This document shows, one piece after another, positions 6,409 through 14,976 of a stretch of DNA of 35,702 bases. The stretch's first letter is position 1. Every line of letters starts with the position of its first letter. Made by a program: the position numbers and the translations under genes. The notes below the pieces were generated by a model that saw only the letters and a list, made by a program, of their open reading frames with translations, had not been told where the DNA came from and did not search any database. Source of the stretch: Oscillospiraceae bacterium (GTDB lineage Bacteria > Bacillota > Clostridia > Oscillospirales > Ruminococcaceae); the NCBI GenBank assembly GCA_022800935.1, contig JAAWRH010000035.1:1-35702 (forward strand). Direction: 5' to 3'.

Positions 6409-7106
6409 ATGAAAAACTGCTTGTATGCAGCGGCCTGACCAAGCTGTTCGGCACCAAGCAGGCGCTGACAGGGGTTGACCTGACCGTCGGGAGCGGGAAG
6501 ATTGTCGGGCTGCTGGGGCCCAACGGTTCAGGAAAGACTACCTTTTTAAAGCTGATCAACGGCCTGATCCAGCCCACCGGGGGCAGCGTGCTGATAGACG
6601 GGCAGGCCCCAGGGGTTTACACCCACAGCATTACATCCTATCTGCCGGATCGGATGTTCCTCAACGACTGGATGAAGGTCATTGACCTGATCCGCTTCTT
6701 CGACGATTTCTACAGTGATTTCGACTTTCCAAAAGCAATGGATATGCTCCAGTCCCTGGGCCTTTCCTCCAGTGAGCGGCTGAAGACCCTCTCTAAGGGC
6801 ACCAAGGAAAAGGTTCAGCTGATTGTCACCATGGCCCGCAAGGCCAAACTCTACCTGCTGGACGAACCCATCGGAGGGGTGGACCCTGCCGCGCGGGATT
6901 ATATCCTGAACACCATCCTGACCAACTACTCGGAGGATTCCACCGTTATCATCTCCACCCACCTGATTGCGGACATCGAGCGGGTGCTGGATGAGATTGT
7001 CTTCCTCAAAAACGGCGAGATGACCCTTTATGACACGGTAGACAACATCCGCGAGCGGGAAGGGAAATCCGTCGATCAACTGTTTCGGGAGGTATTCGCG
7101 TGTTGA
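6405..7106 (+). CDS. ABC transporter ATP-binding protein (YtrB-like)
   Basis: The 233-residue protein has Walker A GPNGSGKT (38-45), a degenerate signature LSKGTKEKVQ (129-138) in place of LSGGQ, Walker B LYLLDEP (149-155) with D-loop GGVDPAAR, and switch histidine H186 in ISTHL. It is a single nucleotide-binding domain of the type paired with ABC-2-like permeases under GntR control. ATG 6405 has GGAGG 7 bases upstream and overlaps the regulator stop; the stop overlaps the permease start, so the three are translationally coupled. The substrate cannot be deduced from sequence. Confidence 0.93.
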   Translation: MNEKLLVCSGLTKLFGTKQALTGVDLTVGSGKIVGLLGPNGSGKTTFLKLINGLIQPTGGSVLIDGQAPGVYTHSITSYLPDRMFLNDWMKVIDLIRFFDDFYSDFDFPKAMDMLQSLGLSSSERLKTLSKGTKEKVQLIVTMARKAKLYLLDEPIGGVDPAARDYILNTILTNYSEDSTVIISTHLIADIERVLDEIVFLKNGEMTLYDTVDNIREREGKSVDQLFREVFAC

Positions 7107-7924
7107 GAAAGCTATTGAAATACGAATTCAAATCTGTCTTTTATCTCTTGCTCCCCTTGTACGCCTGTTTTATGGTGGTTTCCGTTGCGTGCAGGCTGTT
7201 TATGAACATAGAGTTTCTCCAGGATATTTTTAATGGCGTGCCCTTTTTCTTCCTCGGCATGGTCTATTTCGGGCTGTTTGTGGGGATGATCGCCATCTCC
7301 CTGATGCTGGTAATCCAGAGGTTTCACAAGGGCCTGCTCTCGGAGGAGGGGTATCTGATGTTCACTCTCCCGGTAAAGCCCTGGCAGCTCATCGTTTCCA
7401 AGGGCATCGTCGCCACCGTCATGGTGCTGGCGGGCGGCGCGGTGATTGTTCTCTCCCTCATGGTCCTGACAATGACCTTTAGAGAAAGCTGGGAATTTAT
7501 CAGCTCCTTTTTCCACATTGAAAAGGAAGCCTGGGAGTGGATGTGGCAAAACTTTCCCACCTGGCCGCTGCTGCTGGCGGAGGGAATACTGTTTCTCCTG
7601 GTGTATCTGTGGAAGCATATCTGTCACACCTATTCGGCCATGGCTTTTGGGCAGGCCTCCAACAAAAACCGCACGGTGCTTTCCGTCGTTATCTATGGGG
7701 CAGAGTGGCTGGGGATTACCATGTTCTGGCTGATGCTGGGCTCGATTCTCAACCGTGTTTCCTTCCATGTCCCCTACAGCAGCATGGATACGTGGTTTGA
7801 CCGGCACTATCAGATTACCATACACATTCTCATGTGGGTTTTGCTGCTTTGGCAGGGGATTGAGCTGGCCTTCTATTACGTGACCACCCACTGGATGCTG
7901 TCCAAGCACCTGAACCTGCAATGA
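7100..7924 (+). CDS. ABC-2-type transporter permease
   Basis: This 274-residue protein starts at GTG 7100 (GGGAGG 7 bases upstream, overlapping the ATPase gene by 7 bases). It opens with LLKYEFKSVFYLLLP, a common start of ABC-2 permeases, followed by about six hydrophobic spans (around residues 15-35, 50-75, 100-125, 150-170, 190-215 and 240-260). It is expected to form the membrane channel for the ATPase encoded just upstream. The VSKGIVATVMVL segment after TLPVKPWQL is the usual membrane-entry helix of the family. The substrate is unknown. Confidence 0.88.
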   Translation: MLRKLLKYEFKSVFYLLLPLYACFMVVSVACRLFMNIEFLQDIFNGVPFFFLGMVYFGLFVGMIAISLMLVIQRFHKGLLSEEGYLMFTLPVKPWQLIVSKGIVATVMVLAGGAVIVLSLMVLTMTFRESWEFISSFFHIEKEAWEWMWQNFPTWPLLLAEGILFLLVYLWKHICHTYSAMAFGQASNKNRTVLSVVIYGAEWLGITMFWLMLGSILNRVSFHVPYSSMDTWFDRHYQITIHILMWVLLLWQGIELAFYYVTTHWMLSKHLNLQ

Positions 7925-7942
7925 CAAAAAGGACGTGAGGAT

Positions 7943-8098
7943 GTGAAGAAAGTGGTTCTGTTTGCATATGTTATGACAATAGGCGGACTGGCCGTGGGCT
8001 TCTGCCTGGGGATGATATTCTCGGAGTACCGCAGCAGGCAGCGCGGGGAGAGCGAAGGAATGCGGCCAATCGAAAAACACGCAGGAGGTTTTCACTAA
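7943..8098 (+). CDS. 51-aa single-span membrane protein, unknown
   Basis: A GTG at 7943 preceded by GTGAGGAT starts a 51-residue frame ending at TAA 8098, sharing its last base with the ATG of the lipoprotein gene. The product has one transmembrane helix (about residues 4-25) followed by a polar tail rich in arginine and glutamate (SEYRSRQRGESEG). Tight packing between the permease and the lipoprotein suggests it is a translated member of the operon, perhaps a small subunit of the transporter. No family is recognised. Confidence 0.65.
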   Translation: MKKVVLFAYVMTIGGLAVGFCLGMIFSEYRSRQRGESEGMRPIEKHAGGFH

Positions 8099-8613
8099 TG
8101 GCTAACAAGAACTGGAAAAAAACAACCGCGGCTTTAGGTCTGTCCCTGTGCCTTGCCCTGCCGGGGTGCGCAGTCGAAGACAATCCCGGCGGCAAGTTCT
8201 GTCAGATTGAATTTCTCTCCGCCGATACCCAGGAGGTTTTGGCGACTCTGGACCAGCAGAGCCAGCAGCAGGCCCTCTCGGTCCTACAGATTGACGACTG
8301 GGAGATGACCCCCAAGCCGGAGGAGGAACTGATACCGGAGTATATCATCGCCGTTTATCAGGAACGGACCCCGACGCTGCTGTCCATGATACCGTTCATC
8401 AGGGCGGAGGAAGAGGCCAGGGGAGAGGGGTACATTCAGATTCTTGAGTTTACCACCTATAAGGACTCCAACTACATCCTCCAGAATATAGAGACGGAGG
8501 ATTTTGCGGAGCAATCCATGGTGCCCAATTTCTCCATTCCCATCTACTACAAGGTGACGGACGAGATTATAGGCGATATCCGCGAGGCGGCCATGGAAAA
8601 CGCTGAGGCATAA
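8098..8613 (+). CDS. Small lipoprotein of the GntR-ABC operon, unknown function
   Basis: The 171-residue protein has a lysine-containing N-terminus, a hydrophobic core and a lipobox ALPGC with the lipidated cysteine at about residue 24, so it should be anchored on the outer face of the membrane. The mature part is acidic and shows no domain I recognise; two segments (EYIIAVYQERTPTLLS and IQILEFTTYKDSNYIL) look like paired beta strands of a small alpha/beta fold. AGGAGG lies 11 bases upstream of the start. It is the last gene of the operon and is followed by a strong terminator, so it probably works with the ABC transporter, for instance as a sensor or accessory. Confidence 0.75.
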   Translation: MANKNWKKTTAALGLSLCLALPGCAVEDNPGGKFCQIEFLSADTQEVLATLDQQSQQQALSVLQIDDWEMTPKPEEELIPEYIIAVYQERTPTLLSMIPFIRAEEEARGEGYIQILEFTTYKDSNYILQNIETEDFAEQSMVPNFSIPIYYKVTDEIIGDIREAAMENAEA

Positions 8614-8643
8614 TATATTTCCATCAGGATTGACCGCATGAAA

Positions 8644-8684
8644 AAGAGGAGGGCTGGAATTTTCCGGTCCTCCTCTTCTGTTTT
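8644..8684 (+). terminator. Intrinsic terminator between convergent operons
   Basis: AAGAGGAGGGCTGG (8644-8657) pairs with CCGGTCCTCCTCTT (8664-8677) over 14 bp with two G-U pairs and a 6-base loop, followed by CTGTTTT. It ends the plus-strand GntR-ABC operon and lies directly beyond the stop of the minus-strand YitT gene; the A-rich left flank (AAAAAG) makes it usable in both directions. Confidence 0.85.
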
Positions 8685-9561
8685 AAGTTGTTTCCCCCTC
8701 CTTGAATCCCTCGCCGGTGATTTCGTGGGCGTCTCCCACAATCACAAAGGCCCGGTCATCCGCCTTTTTTACGATATCCAGGGTCCTGTGCATCTCCCCG
8801 CGGCGGACCGCGCAGAGCAGCACTTCCCCTTCAATCCCGCTGTAGCCGCCGCGGGATTTCAGCTCGGTGACGCCCCGGTCCATATCCTCCAGGATATGCT
8901 TTTTGATTTCCTGGTTTTTCTGGGAGATGATGAACATCATCTTTCCCGTGCCGCTGTCGTTGCCGTACATCACCATGTCGATCACCTTGGTGGTGACAAA
9001 GATAAAGATAAAGGCATAAAGAGGGCTTTCAATGGTGCGGTAAACGGGAATGGTCGTCAGCACTACCACAATATCGGCGATGAGCAGAAGATGGGCCAGG
9101 GAGATGAACCGAACGTATTTGCTGACCAGCTTGGCGATCAGGTCGGTTCCCCCGGTGGCCCCGCCCCGCAGGAAGATGAGGGCCAGCCCCGCGCCGCTGA
9201 GTATCCCGCCAAAGATGCAGCAGAGCATCATGTCTCCCCGATAGGCGGGCATAAAGGGGGCGGTCAGGTCGATGACAACGGAGGAGAGAATGGTCGCGGC
9301 GATGACCTTGGCCAGGAATTTTTTCCCCAGCTGCACTGCCCCCAGAATGAAGAAGGGGACGTTCATCACCAGGATGGTAATACCTATGGGCAGGCCGAAC
9401 AGATAGTTGAGCATGGTGGCAATGCCGGTGAAGCCCCCAGGGGCGATGTTATTCGGGGCGCTGAAAACATTCACCGAGACTGCGTATAAAAGGCTTCCCA
9501 GCAGGAAAAAGAGGGCGTCCCAAAAGAGGGCGGTCCATCTTTGAAGGGCGGTATGATTCAT
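8683..9561 (-). CDS. YitT-family membrane protein (DUF161 + DUF2179)
   Basis: The 292-residue protein has five to six N-terminal membrane spans with the family hallmarks NNIAPGGFTGIATMLNYL and RGGATGGTDLIAKLV, followed by a soluble C-terminal domain (from about residue 205: GKMMFIISQKNQEIKKHILEDMDRGVTELKSRGGYSG) that matches DUF2179. The family is widespread in Firmicutes; the transported molecule or role is not established. The start ATG 9561 has AAGGAG 8 bases upstream. It lies 30 bases downstream of the Rrf2-type regulator gene on the same strand and is probably co-transcribed with it. Confidence 0.88.
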   Translation of the reverse strand: MNHTALQRWTALFWDALFFLLGSLLYAVSVNVFSAPNNIAPGGFTGIATMLNYLFGLPIGITILVMNVPFFILGAVQLGKKFLAKVIAATILSSVVIDLTAPFMPAYRGDMMLCCIFGGILSGAGLALIFLRGGATGGTDLIAKLVSKYVRFISLAHLLLIADIVVVLTTIPVYRTIESPLYAFIFIFVTTKVIDMVMYGNDSGTGKMMFIISQKNQEIKKHILEDMDRGVTELKSRGGYSGIEGEVLLCAVRRGEMHRTLDIVKKADDRAFVIVGDAHEITGEGFKEGETT

Positions 9562-9591
9562 CGGCTTTACTCCTTATCTCCTTGATTCTGT

Positions 9592-10041
9592 TCAGCCCCG
9601 GTCTACAGGGGGGCTTTGATTACACGTGTCCGGGCAGGCGGACCGGGCAAGCTGTTCTAAAGTGAAGCTGTCAACATATTTTTGAATCATCCCGTTCAGC
9701 CCTTCCCAGAAGGAGAGGGTGGAGCAGACTCCGCATCTGGCGCACCGGTTGGTCTCATCCTCCAGGCAGGCCACAGGGGCCAGGCTGCCCTCTATTGCCC
9801 GGAGAATGTCCCCGGCGGTATAGTCCCTGGGTTCCCTGGCAAGGCGGTATCCGCCCTGGGCTCCCCGAACGCTTTTCAACAGTCCCGCCCGGCAGAGGGG
9901 AGAGACAATCTGTTCCAGGTATTTTACGGAGATTTCTTGGCGGGCGGAGATGTCCCGCAGGGTAATGTTCTGCTCCGGAGGATGGGCGGCAAGGTCTATC
10001 ATCAGGCGCAGGGCGTACCTGCCCCTGGTAGAGATTTTCAT
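9592..10041 (-). CDS. Rrf2-family regulator with IscR-like cysteines
   Basis: MKISTRGRYALRLMIDLA is the near-invariant start of Rrf2 regulators, and the winged helix continues through ISVKYLEQIVSPLCRAGLLKSVRGAQGGYRLAR. Residues 92-106 contain C92, C100, C103 and C106, the region where IscR and relatives bind an iron-sulfur cluster; more cysteines (C136, C140) occur in the tail. At 149 residues it is of normal length. It may sense iron-sulfur, redox or cysteine status. ATG 10041 has AAAGGAG at 8 bases. The T-box cysE-cysS operon lies 1 kb away on the other strand, so a CymR-like role in sulfur metabolism is also possible. Confidence 0.88.
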   Translation of the reverse strand: MKISTRGRYALRLMIDLAAHPPEQNITLRDISARQEISVKYLEQIVSPLCRAGLLKSVRGAQGGYRLAREPRDYTAGDILRAIEGSLAPVACLEDETNRCARCGVCSTLSFWEGLNGMIQKYVDSFTLEQLARSACPDTCNQSPPVDRG

Positions 10042-10170
10042 GGACGGGTTCTCCTTTCTGCTGAAACAGCTGTTTCTTTTTATAAAAAGGGGGTATCAAA
10101 AGGGAGAAATATCTGTTATACTGAAAAAAGCTGGGGAAATTTCCGGCGGATATGGAAGGAGCGGATTGCT

Positions 10171-10806
10171 GTGAAACCATTTTTTTCAAAGAATTCCACC
10201 GTTTTGTTTTACGGGGACAGCATCACTGACGTGGGAAGGAACCGGGAGGATTTTTACGGCCTGGGAAACGGGTATCCTGTAAAGGCAGCCTCTATTTATC
10301 AAACCCTTTTCCCGGAGCAGAAGGTGACGTTTCTCAACCGGGGAATCTCCGGGGACACCACGTCGCAGCTTTTGCAGCGGTATGACGCGGATGTAAAGGC
10401 GCTGAAGCCGGACTATCTGTCCATCCTCATCGGCGTCAATGACACCTGGAGGAGATACGATTCGGACAGGCTCACCACCGCGGAGCAGTTTGAGGCGAAC
10501 TATCTTCAGCTTTTGGCCCAGGTGAGAAAGGACCTGCCCCATTGCAGGGTGATTCTCATGGAGCCCTGGCTGCTCTCCAGCGACCCGAACAAGGTTCCGT
10601 GGCATGTGGATTTCGACCCCAAGCAGCAGATTGTCAACCGGCTGAGCGCCAAGGGAGATTACTATCTCAAGACCACAGACCTGTTTGAAGCGGAGGAGAA
10701 GATGGGGGCCGCCGAGGCGGATATCTCCGCAGATGGGGTACATCCGACCGGCTTCGGTCATGGGGTGATCGCCATGGGATGGCTTAGAATGCTGGGAATC
10801 ATCTAA
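10171..10806 (+). CDS. SGNH/GDSL-family hydrolase (esterase/lipase type)
   Basis: From GTG 10171 (GGAAGGAG 9 bases upstream) the 211-residue protein shows all SGNH blocks: VLFYGDSITD (block I, nucleophile serine), NRGISGDTT (block II glycine), LIGVNDTW (block III asparagine) and ADGVHPTGFGH (block V Asp and His). A longer open frame to 9682 lies antisense to the Rrf2 gene and is ignored. There is no signal peptide, so it is cytoplasmic; family members deacylate sugars, lipids or thioesters. A possible promoter with TATACT at 10117 and a poor -35 (TATCAA) precedes it. The substrate cannot be told from sequence. Confidence 0.88.
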   Translation: MKPFFSKNSTVLFYGDSITDVGRNREDFYGLGNGYPVKAASIYQTLFPEQKVTFLNRGISGDTTSQLLQRYDADVKALKPDYLSILIGVNDTWRRYDSDRLTTAEQFEANYLQLLAQVRKDLPHCRVILMEPWLLSSDPNKVPWHVDFDPKQQIVNRLSAKGDYYLKTTDLFEAEEKMGAAEADISADGVHPTGFGHGVIAMGWLRMLGII

Positions 10807-10870
10807 TCTGCGTTTGCAGTATCAGTATACCACAAATCAGCAGAATTTTCATCCCCCCAAATTTTTTGGC

Positions 10871-10899
10871 TTGCTTTTTCTTTTCAGCTGTGCTATACT
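10871..10899 (+). promoter_or_regulatory. Extended -10 promoter of the cysES operon
   Basis: TTGCTT (10871-10876), 17 bases, then TATACT (10894-10899) preceded by TG at 10891-10892, an extended -10 element. It lies directly upstream of the T-box leader. Confidence 0.7.
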
Positions 10900-10904
10900 A
10901 CGCC

Positions 10905-11216
10905 TATACGATTGTAAAGGCGATGAGCGGGAGAAGTAGGCGGTGCCGCATTCCTTTTCAGAGAGAAAACCGATCTGCTGCAACGGTTTTTAAAGGATTC
11001 TCCGCCCAAATGCACCCGTCAGCCGATGGGAGGAACCGCGGATAACTGCGGCTTGACCGCTTTTTCCGTCCAGTATTTCCATACGTCCGGCCCGCGTTAA
11101 GGGTACGGCCTTTCCTCTATGGAGCGGCATAAAGAAACAAAGCAGAGTGGAACCGCGTTTAGCTGTCAGTCATAACGCCTCTGAAATGGGTGAATTCCCG
11201 TTTCAGAGGCGTTTTT
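10905..11216 (+). promoter_or_regulatory. Cysteine T-box riboswitch
   Basis: The leader contains the T-box sequence AGAGTGGAACCGCG (11144-11157), an AGTA-containing internal loop on the 5' side of stem I (around 10935) and a rich set of hairpins. The arms around GGCGG (10939-10943) and CCGCC (11002-11006) close stem I, leaving AAATGCACC as the 3' side of the specifier loop; TGC at 11011-11013 is read as a cysteine specifier codon. This agrees with the genes that follow (cysE and cysS). Uncharged tRNA-Cys should stabilise the antiterminator and let transcription pass the terminator at 11174-11216. Confidence 0.93.
11174..11216 (+). terminator. T-box terminator hairpin
   Basis: AACGCCTCTGAAA (11174-11186) pairs with TTTCAGAGGCGTT (11201-11213), extended inside by GGG/CCC, followed by TTTTT. 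This is the regulated terminator of the cysteine T-box. Confidence 0.92.
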
Positions 11217-11258
11217 CATATAATGGTATAGATTTAAAAACCGAAGGGGAGTGAAGCT

Positions 11259-11954
11259 TTGTTTGATCGGATCAAGGAGGATATTCGGGCGGTCAAGGAC
11301 CGTGACCCCGCCGCCCGCAGCTCGCTGGAGGTCTTTTTTCTCTACTCCGGCCTGCACGCCATCTGGTATCACAGGCTTTCCCATGCCCTGTATTGCCGCA
11401 AACGATATGGAATCGCCCGGTTTGTCTCCCAGTGGGCCAGGTTCTGGACTGGGATTGAGATACACCCTGGGGCCTCCCTGGGCCGGGGGGTGTTTATCGA
11501 CCACGGTGCCGGGGTCGTTATCGGAGAGACGGCTGTGGTGGGGGACCGGTGTACCATCTACCAGGGGGCGACCCTGGGCGGAACCGGAAAGGATGCCGGA
11601 AAGCGCCATCCCACCCTGGGCAGCGGCGTACTGGTGGGGTGCGGAGCGAAAATTCTCGGTCCCTTTACGGTGGGGGACAACGCCAAAATCGCCGCCAACG
11701 CGGTGGTCCTCCGGGAGGTTCCCCCTGATTGTACCGCCGTGGGGGTGCCCGCAGAGGTGGTCCGGCGCAATGGAAAAAAGGTCTCCCCCGGCGGGGCCGT
11801 CAACAAGGAAGCCGCTGGACAGGATATGGATGTCATCCACATCCCCGACCCGGTCAGCCGGAAAATGGAGATGCTGATGCTGCGCATAGAGCAGTTGGAG
11901 CAGAAAATCAACCGAATGGAAAGGAAGAACGAATATGAGCATGGAAATTTATAA
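11259..11954 (+). CDS. cysE: Serine O-acetyltransferase
   Basis: The 231-residue protein makes O-acetylserine from serine and acetyl-CoA, the first step of cysteine synthesis. It has the short N-terminal helical region of the Gram-positive type (FLYSGLHAIWYHRLSHALY) and a left-handed beta-helix of hexapeptide repeats with HPGASLGRGVFIDHGAGVVIGE and the GGTGKDAGKRHPTLG loop that carries catalytic and substrate-binding residues. The C-terminus is an unusual extension ending in a predicted coiled coil (MLMLRIEQLEQKINRMERKN). It starts at TTG 11259 with AAGGGGAG 8-10 bases upstream, and overlaps cysS by 20 bases. Confidence 0.95.
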   Translation: MFDRIKEDIRAVKDRDPAARSSLEVFFLYSGLHAIWYHRLSHALYCRKRYGIARFVSQWARFWTGIEIHPGASLGRGVFIDHGAGVVIGETAVVGDRCTIYQGATLGGTGKDAGKRHPTLGSGVLVGCGAKILGPFTVGDNAKIAANAVVLREVPPDCTAVGVPAEVVRRNGKKVSPGGAVNKEAAGQDMDVIHIPDPVSRKMEMLMLRIEQLEQKINRMERKNEYEHGNL

Positions 11955-13341
11955 CACCCTCAGCCAGAGGACCGAGCCCTTTGTCCCCATAGAGGAGGGC
12001 AAGGTAAAGATGTACGTCTGCGGTCCCACCGTCTATAACCTGATTCACATCGGCAACGCCCGGCCCATCTGCGTCTTCGACACCCTTCGCCGGTATCTGG
12101 AGTACCGGGGGTATCAGGTGACATTTGTCCAGAACTTTACCGATATCGACGATAAGATTATCAAGCGCGCCAATGAGGAGGGGGTTTCCTCCAAGGAAAT
12201 CGCGGAAAAGTATATCGGGGAGTATGAAAAGGACGCCGCCGGACTGAATTCCCGCCCGGCGGATATTCACCCCAGGGCCACCGAGACGGTGGACAAGATC
12301 ATTGAAATTATTTCCGGTCTGGAGCAGAAGGGCTATGCCTATGCCAGCAATGGAGATGTTTACTACCGCACCAGAAGGTTCAAGGATTACGGCAAGCTTT
12401 CCCATATGCCCCTGGAGGATTTGGACGCGGGCAACCGGATTGACGTCAGCGAGCAGAAGGAGGATTCCCTGGACTTTGCCCTCTGGAAGGCCGCCAAGCC
12501 CGGCGAGCCCTACTGGGATTCCCCCTGGGGACAGGGCCGTCCCGGCTGGCACATCGAATGTACAGCGATGATCAACAAGTTTTTGGGGGACACCATCGAC
12601 ATCCACTGCGGCGGCCAGGACCTTATCTTTCCCCACCACGAAAACGAGATTGCCCAGGGGGAGGCGTACACCGGCAAGGAGTATGTCCATTACTGGATGC
12701 ATAACGGGCATATCAACGTCGATAACCGGAAGATGAGCAAATCCCTGGGGAACTTCTTCACCATCCGGGAGGTTGCGGAGAAGTACGGCTATGAGCCCAT
12801 CCGCTTCCTGATGCTCCAGGCCCACTACCGCAGCCCCATGAACTACAGCGTAGAAGTGATTGAACAGTGCAAGGCTGCGCTGGGGCGGCTTTACAACTGC
12901 CTGGAACAGCTGGAAGACGCGGCTGCATCCTCCAAGGCAGGGGAGGCCACAGCAGAGGAAAAGGCGCTGCTGGAGGGCATGGCAAAGCGCCGGGAGCAGT
13001 TCATCGCGGCCATGGACGATGACCTGAACACCGCTGACGCCATCTCCGCAGTATTTGACCTGGCGAAGGACATCAACCTTGCCCTGCGGGAGGAGCACAC
13101 GGCGGAGTTTGTCAAGAGGGCGGCCTCCCTGTTTGACGAGCTGACCGGAGTGCTGGGCCTGCTTTACAACCGCCGGGAGAACAATTCCCTGGATGTGGAG
13201 GTGGAGCAGCTGATAGAGGAGCGTCAGGCGGCCAGAAAGGCGAAGGACTTCAAGCGGGCGGATGAGATTCGGGACCGTCTCAAGGAGATGGGGATACAAC
13301 TGAAGGATACGCCCCAGGGTGTAAAATGGACCAGGGCATAA
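11935..13341 (+). CDS. cysS: Cysteinyl-tRNA synthetase
   Basis: A 468-residue class I synthetase with the CysRS zinc-site cysteine in MYVCGPTVY (C29), the HIGN motif (38-41), GWHIECTAM, the HHENEIAQ zinc/active-site segment and KMSKS at 266-270. The C-terminal anticodon-binding region ends in [11 protein letters not shown], typical of the family. Start ATG 11935 follows AAAGGAAG. It is co-transcribed with cysE under the cysteine T-box, so synthesis of cysteine and charging of tRNA-Cys respond together to uncharged tRNA-Cys. Confidence 0.97.
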   Translation: MSMEIYNTLSQRTEPFVPIEEGKVKMYVCGPTVYNLIHIGNARPICVFDTLRRYLEYRGYQVTFVQNFTDIDDKIIKRANEEGVSSKEIAEKYIGEYEKDAAGLNSRPADIHPRATETVDKIIEIISGLEQKGYAYASNGDVYYRTRRFKDYGKLSHMPLEDLDAGNRIDVSEQKEDSLDFALWKAAKPGEPYWDSPWGQGRPGWHIECTAMINKFLGDTIDIHCGGQDLIFPHHENEIAQGEAYTGKEYVHYWMHNGHINVDNRKMSKSLGNFFTIREVAEKYGYEPIRFLMLQAHYRSPMNYSVEVIEQCKAALGRLYNCLEQLEDAAASSKAGEATAEEKALLEGMAKRREQFIAAMDDDLNTADAISAVFDLAKDINLALREEHTAEFVKRAASLFDELTGVLGLLYNRRENNSLDVEVEQLIEERQAARKAKDFKRADEIRDRLKEMGIQLKDTPQGVKWTRA

Positions 13342-13372
13342 AACCAACCAAACATTAAAATCAAGCAAAGAC

Positions 13373-13417
13373 AAGGCCGGAAAACCGAAAGAAAAATGGT
13401 TTTCCGGCCTTAATTTT
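13373..13417 (+). terminator. Strong bidirectional terminator
   Basis: AAGGCCGGAAAACC (13373-13386) pairs perfectly with GGTTTTCCGGCCTT (13398-13411), followed by AATTTT. It closes the cysE-cysS operon and, read on the other strand, the converging ytvI gene whose stop is at 13416. Confidence 0.88.
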
Positions 13418-14510
13418 ATGACGGCTTAGGTTCCTCCGGCGTTTTCCACAGCCGCACAGTCCCTGTCTGGTTGAGCCAGCACAGCAGCATCACCGCTAGG
13501 GGGGCGATGAGAATCCCCGCGAACCCGGACAGCTTCCACCCCACATACATGGCGGTAAGTGTCACCAGGGGAGGGAGGCCGGTCTGGTCGCCGATGATTT
13601 TGGGCTCGCAAATGGTGCGGACCACCCAGATGATGGCGTATAGCACTCCCAGGCCCACCGCCAGGAAGCGTTCCCCGCGGACTAGGCAGAGCAGTGCCCA
13701 GGGGATGAGAATGCCGCCGGTGCCAATGAGGGGAAGGATATCCAGCAGGGCGATCAGCGCCCCCACAGCGGCTGGGTTAGGCACACGGAGCAACCACAGC
13801 CCCGCCGCCAGCTCGCAGAAGGTGATCAGCATGATGATTCCATATCCCTTCAGCATTTTAAAAAGCTGCCCGCAGATGAACTTCCGGCACTCAAAAACAG
13901 CGGGCAGCGCGCTGGCCGGAATTTGGGCTAGAATAAAGGCGGTGACACGGGGATAGTCCATGGCAATCAGGAAGGAGGAGAGGACGCTCAGCGTCAGGGT
14001 GAAGAGAACGGAGGGGATATCCTTGGCAAGACGTCCAGCCCATGCCATAGCCGCGGCGGAGAGGCTTCCAAGCTGCTCCAGCAGGGTATTGTAGAGGCTC
14101 CCGGAAAGGCTGGAAAGGGAGGGGGAGAGCCTGTCTAGGGTGCGGGAGGTGCGGGCCCGCATTTTGGAAAGGGCGGGGGTGAGCTGCTCCAGAAATTCCG
14201 GGAGAGCAGTGGCGGCGGAGCTGAGCAGCCCGGCAGCCAGGTCAATCACCCGGACCGCCAGGAACCAGAGTGCCCCCAGGATAGCCAGATACAGCAGAGT
14301 GGTAACAATGACGGCCGCGTATTTCCGGGGGAGAGGGGAGATTCTGGACAGCTTTCGGATGGCGGGCCGGAGCAGGATTGCCACCGCCAGCCCGGCGGCA
14401 AAGGGCAGCAACCACACCAGAAGGATTTTCGCGCCCAGGAGGACCAGTAGCAGGATAGCGGCGATATAGAGCAGGCGGATAAGAAAATTCTTTTGCTTTT
14501 CCGGTTTCAA
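13416..14510 (-). CDS. ytvI: Sporulation-type AI-2E family membrane protein (YtvI)
   Basis: The 364-residue protein has about eight membrane spans arranged as in the AI-2E transporter/PerM family: an N-terminal pair, a long amphipathic region (residues about 95-160, rich in Ser/Leu), then closely spaced helices with the conserved DILPLIGTGGILIPWAL and EPKIIGDQTGLPPLVTL motifs. The latter motifs and the length fit the YtvI branch seen in spore formers. Start TTG 14510 has GGGGG a few bases upstream. It stands alone between a convergent terminator and a divergent intergenic region. Transported substrate unknown; involvement in sporulation is inferred from the family. Confidence 0.85.
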   Translation of the reverse strand: MKPEKQKNFLIRLLYIAAILLLVLLGAKILLVWLLPFAAGLAVAILLRPAIRKLSRISPLPRKYAAVIVTTLLYLAILGALWFLAVRVIDLAAGLLSSAATALPEFLEQLTPALSKMRARTSRTLDRLSPSLSSLSGSLYNTLLEQLGSLSAAAMAWAGRLAKDIPSVLFTLTLSVLSSFLIAMDYPRVTAFILAQIPASALPAVFECRKFICGQLFKMLKGYGIIMLITFCELAAGLWLLRVPNPAAVGALIALLDILPLIGTGGILIPWALLCLVRGERFLAVGLGVLYAIIWVVRTICEPKIIGDQTGLPPLVTLTAMYVGWKLSGFAGILIAPLAVMLLCWLNQTGTVRLWKTPEEPKPS

Positions 14511-14976
14511 AAAATTCCCCCTCTTTTTTTGATGCCTTGGCTTGACAAGGTCTGACTTTTATATAAGTATATGGAATTGGCGGTGGATTATCCCAGGTGA
14601 GGAGAGGGAGAAAGAGGAAAGCTGGACGCCGGAACGGGATAAACGGACGCAGTCAATGGACAAGACCGTGGAAAATCCCCGAAGGGCGGACTTTTGTCAG
14701 GTTTGTACGAAAAAACGTGGAAATGGGGTGGGATTTTCTGAATGGATTTCTTTGCTTTTGGGCTGAAATCTCAGAAAAAAGGCCTGATTTAAAAGAAAAT
14801 ACGAGATATCAGGAGAAAATAAGATAAAAAAGGAGGAAACAGAATATTATTCCCGCAAAATCCAAGAATACATTAAAATCAACGAATTTTTAGATGAATT
14901 TAACCATTGAGAAAAAATTTCTGCAATGATATAGTGTATTTACTCATAAAACAACCGTTTTTCGGAGGTGGACGAA
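14511..14976. other. Intergenic region between ytvI and the threonine operon
   Basis: This 466-base stretch is AT-rich and purine-rich on the plus strand. The only feature I can support is the promoter at 14907-14935. A second TTGACA occurs at 14542 without a well-placed -10. Short frames of 36-76 codons occur but lack ribosome sites. An AAGGAGG at 14831-14837 is not followed by ATG, GTG or TTG at a usable distance. No clear attenuator or riboswitch was found. Confidence 0.6.
14907..14935 (+). promoter_or_regulatory. Promoter of the ACT-hom-thrB-lysC operon
   Basis: TTGAGA (14907-14912), 17 bases, TATAGT (14930-14935), with TGA before the -10 giving an extended -10. It ends about 40 bases before the first gene. 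Confidence 0.75.

Noticed and set aside
9682-10170. N-terminal extension of the SGNH hydrolase frame
   Set aside because: It runs antisense through the Rrf2 gene; the GTG at 10171 has a strong ribosome site and gives a normal-length enzyme.
11908-13374. 488-codon open frame on the minus strand
   Set aside because: Antisense to cysS, whose motifs are complete; the frame has no recognisable domain.
14542-14827. Short frames of 74-76 codons before the threonine operon
   Set aside because: Start codons lack ribosome sites and the products have no coherent structure; one contains a CxxC pair but nothing else supports it.
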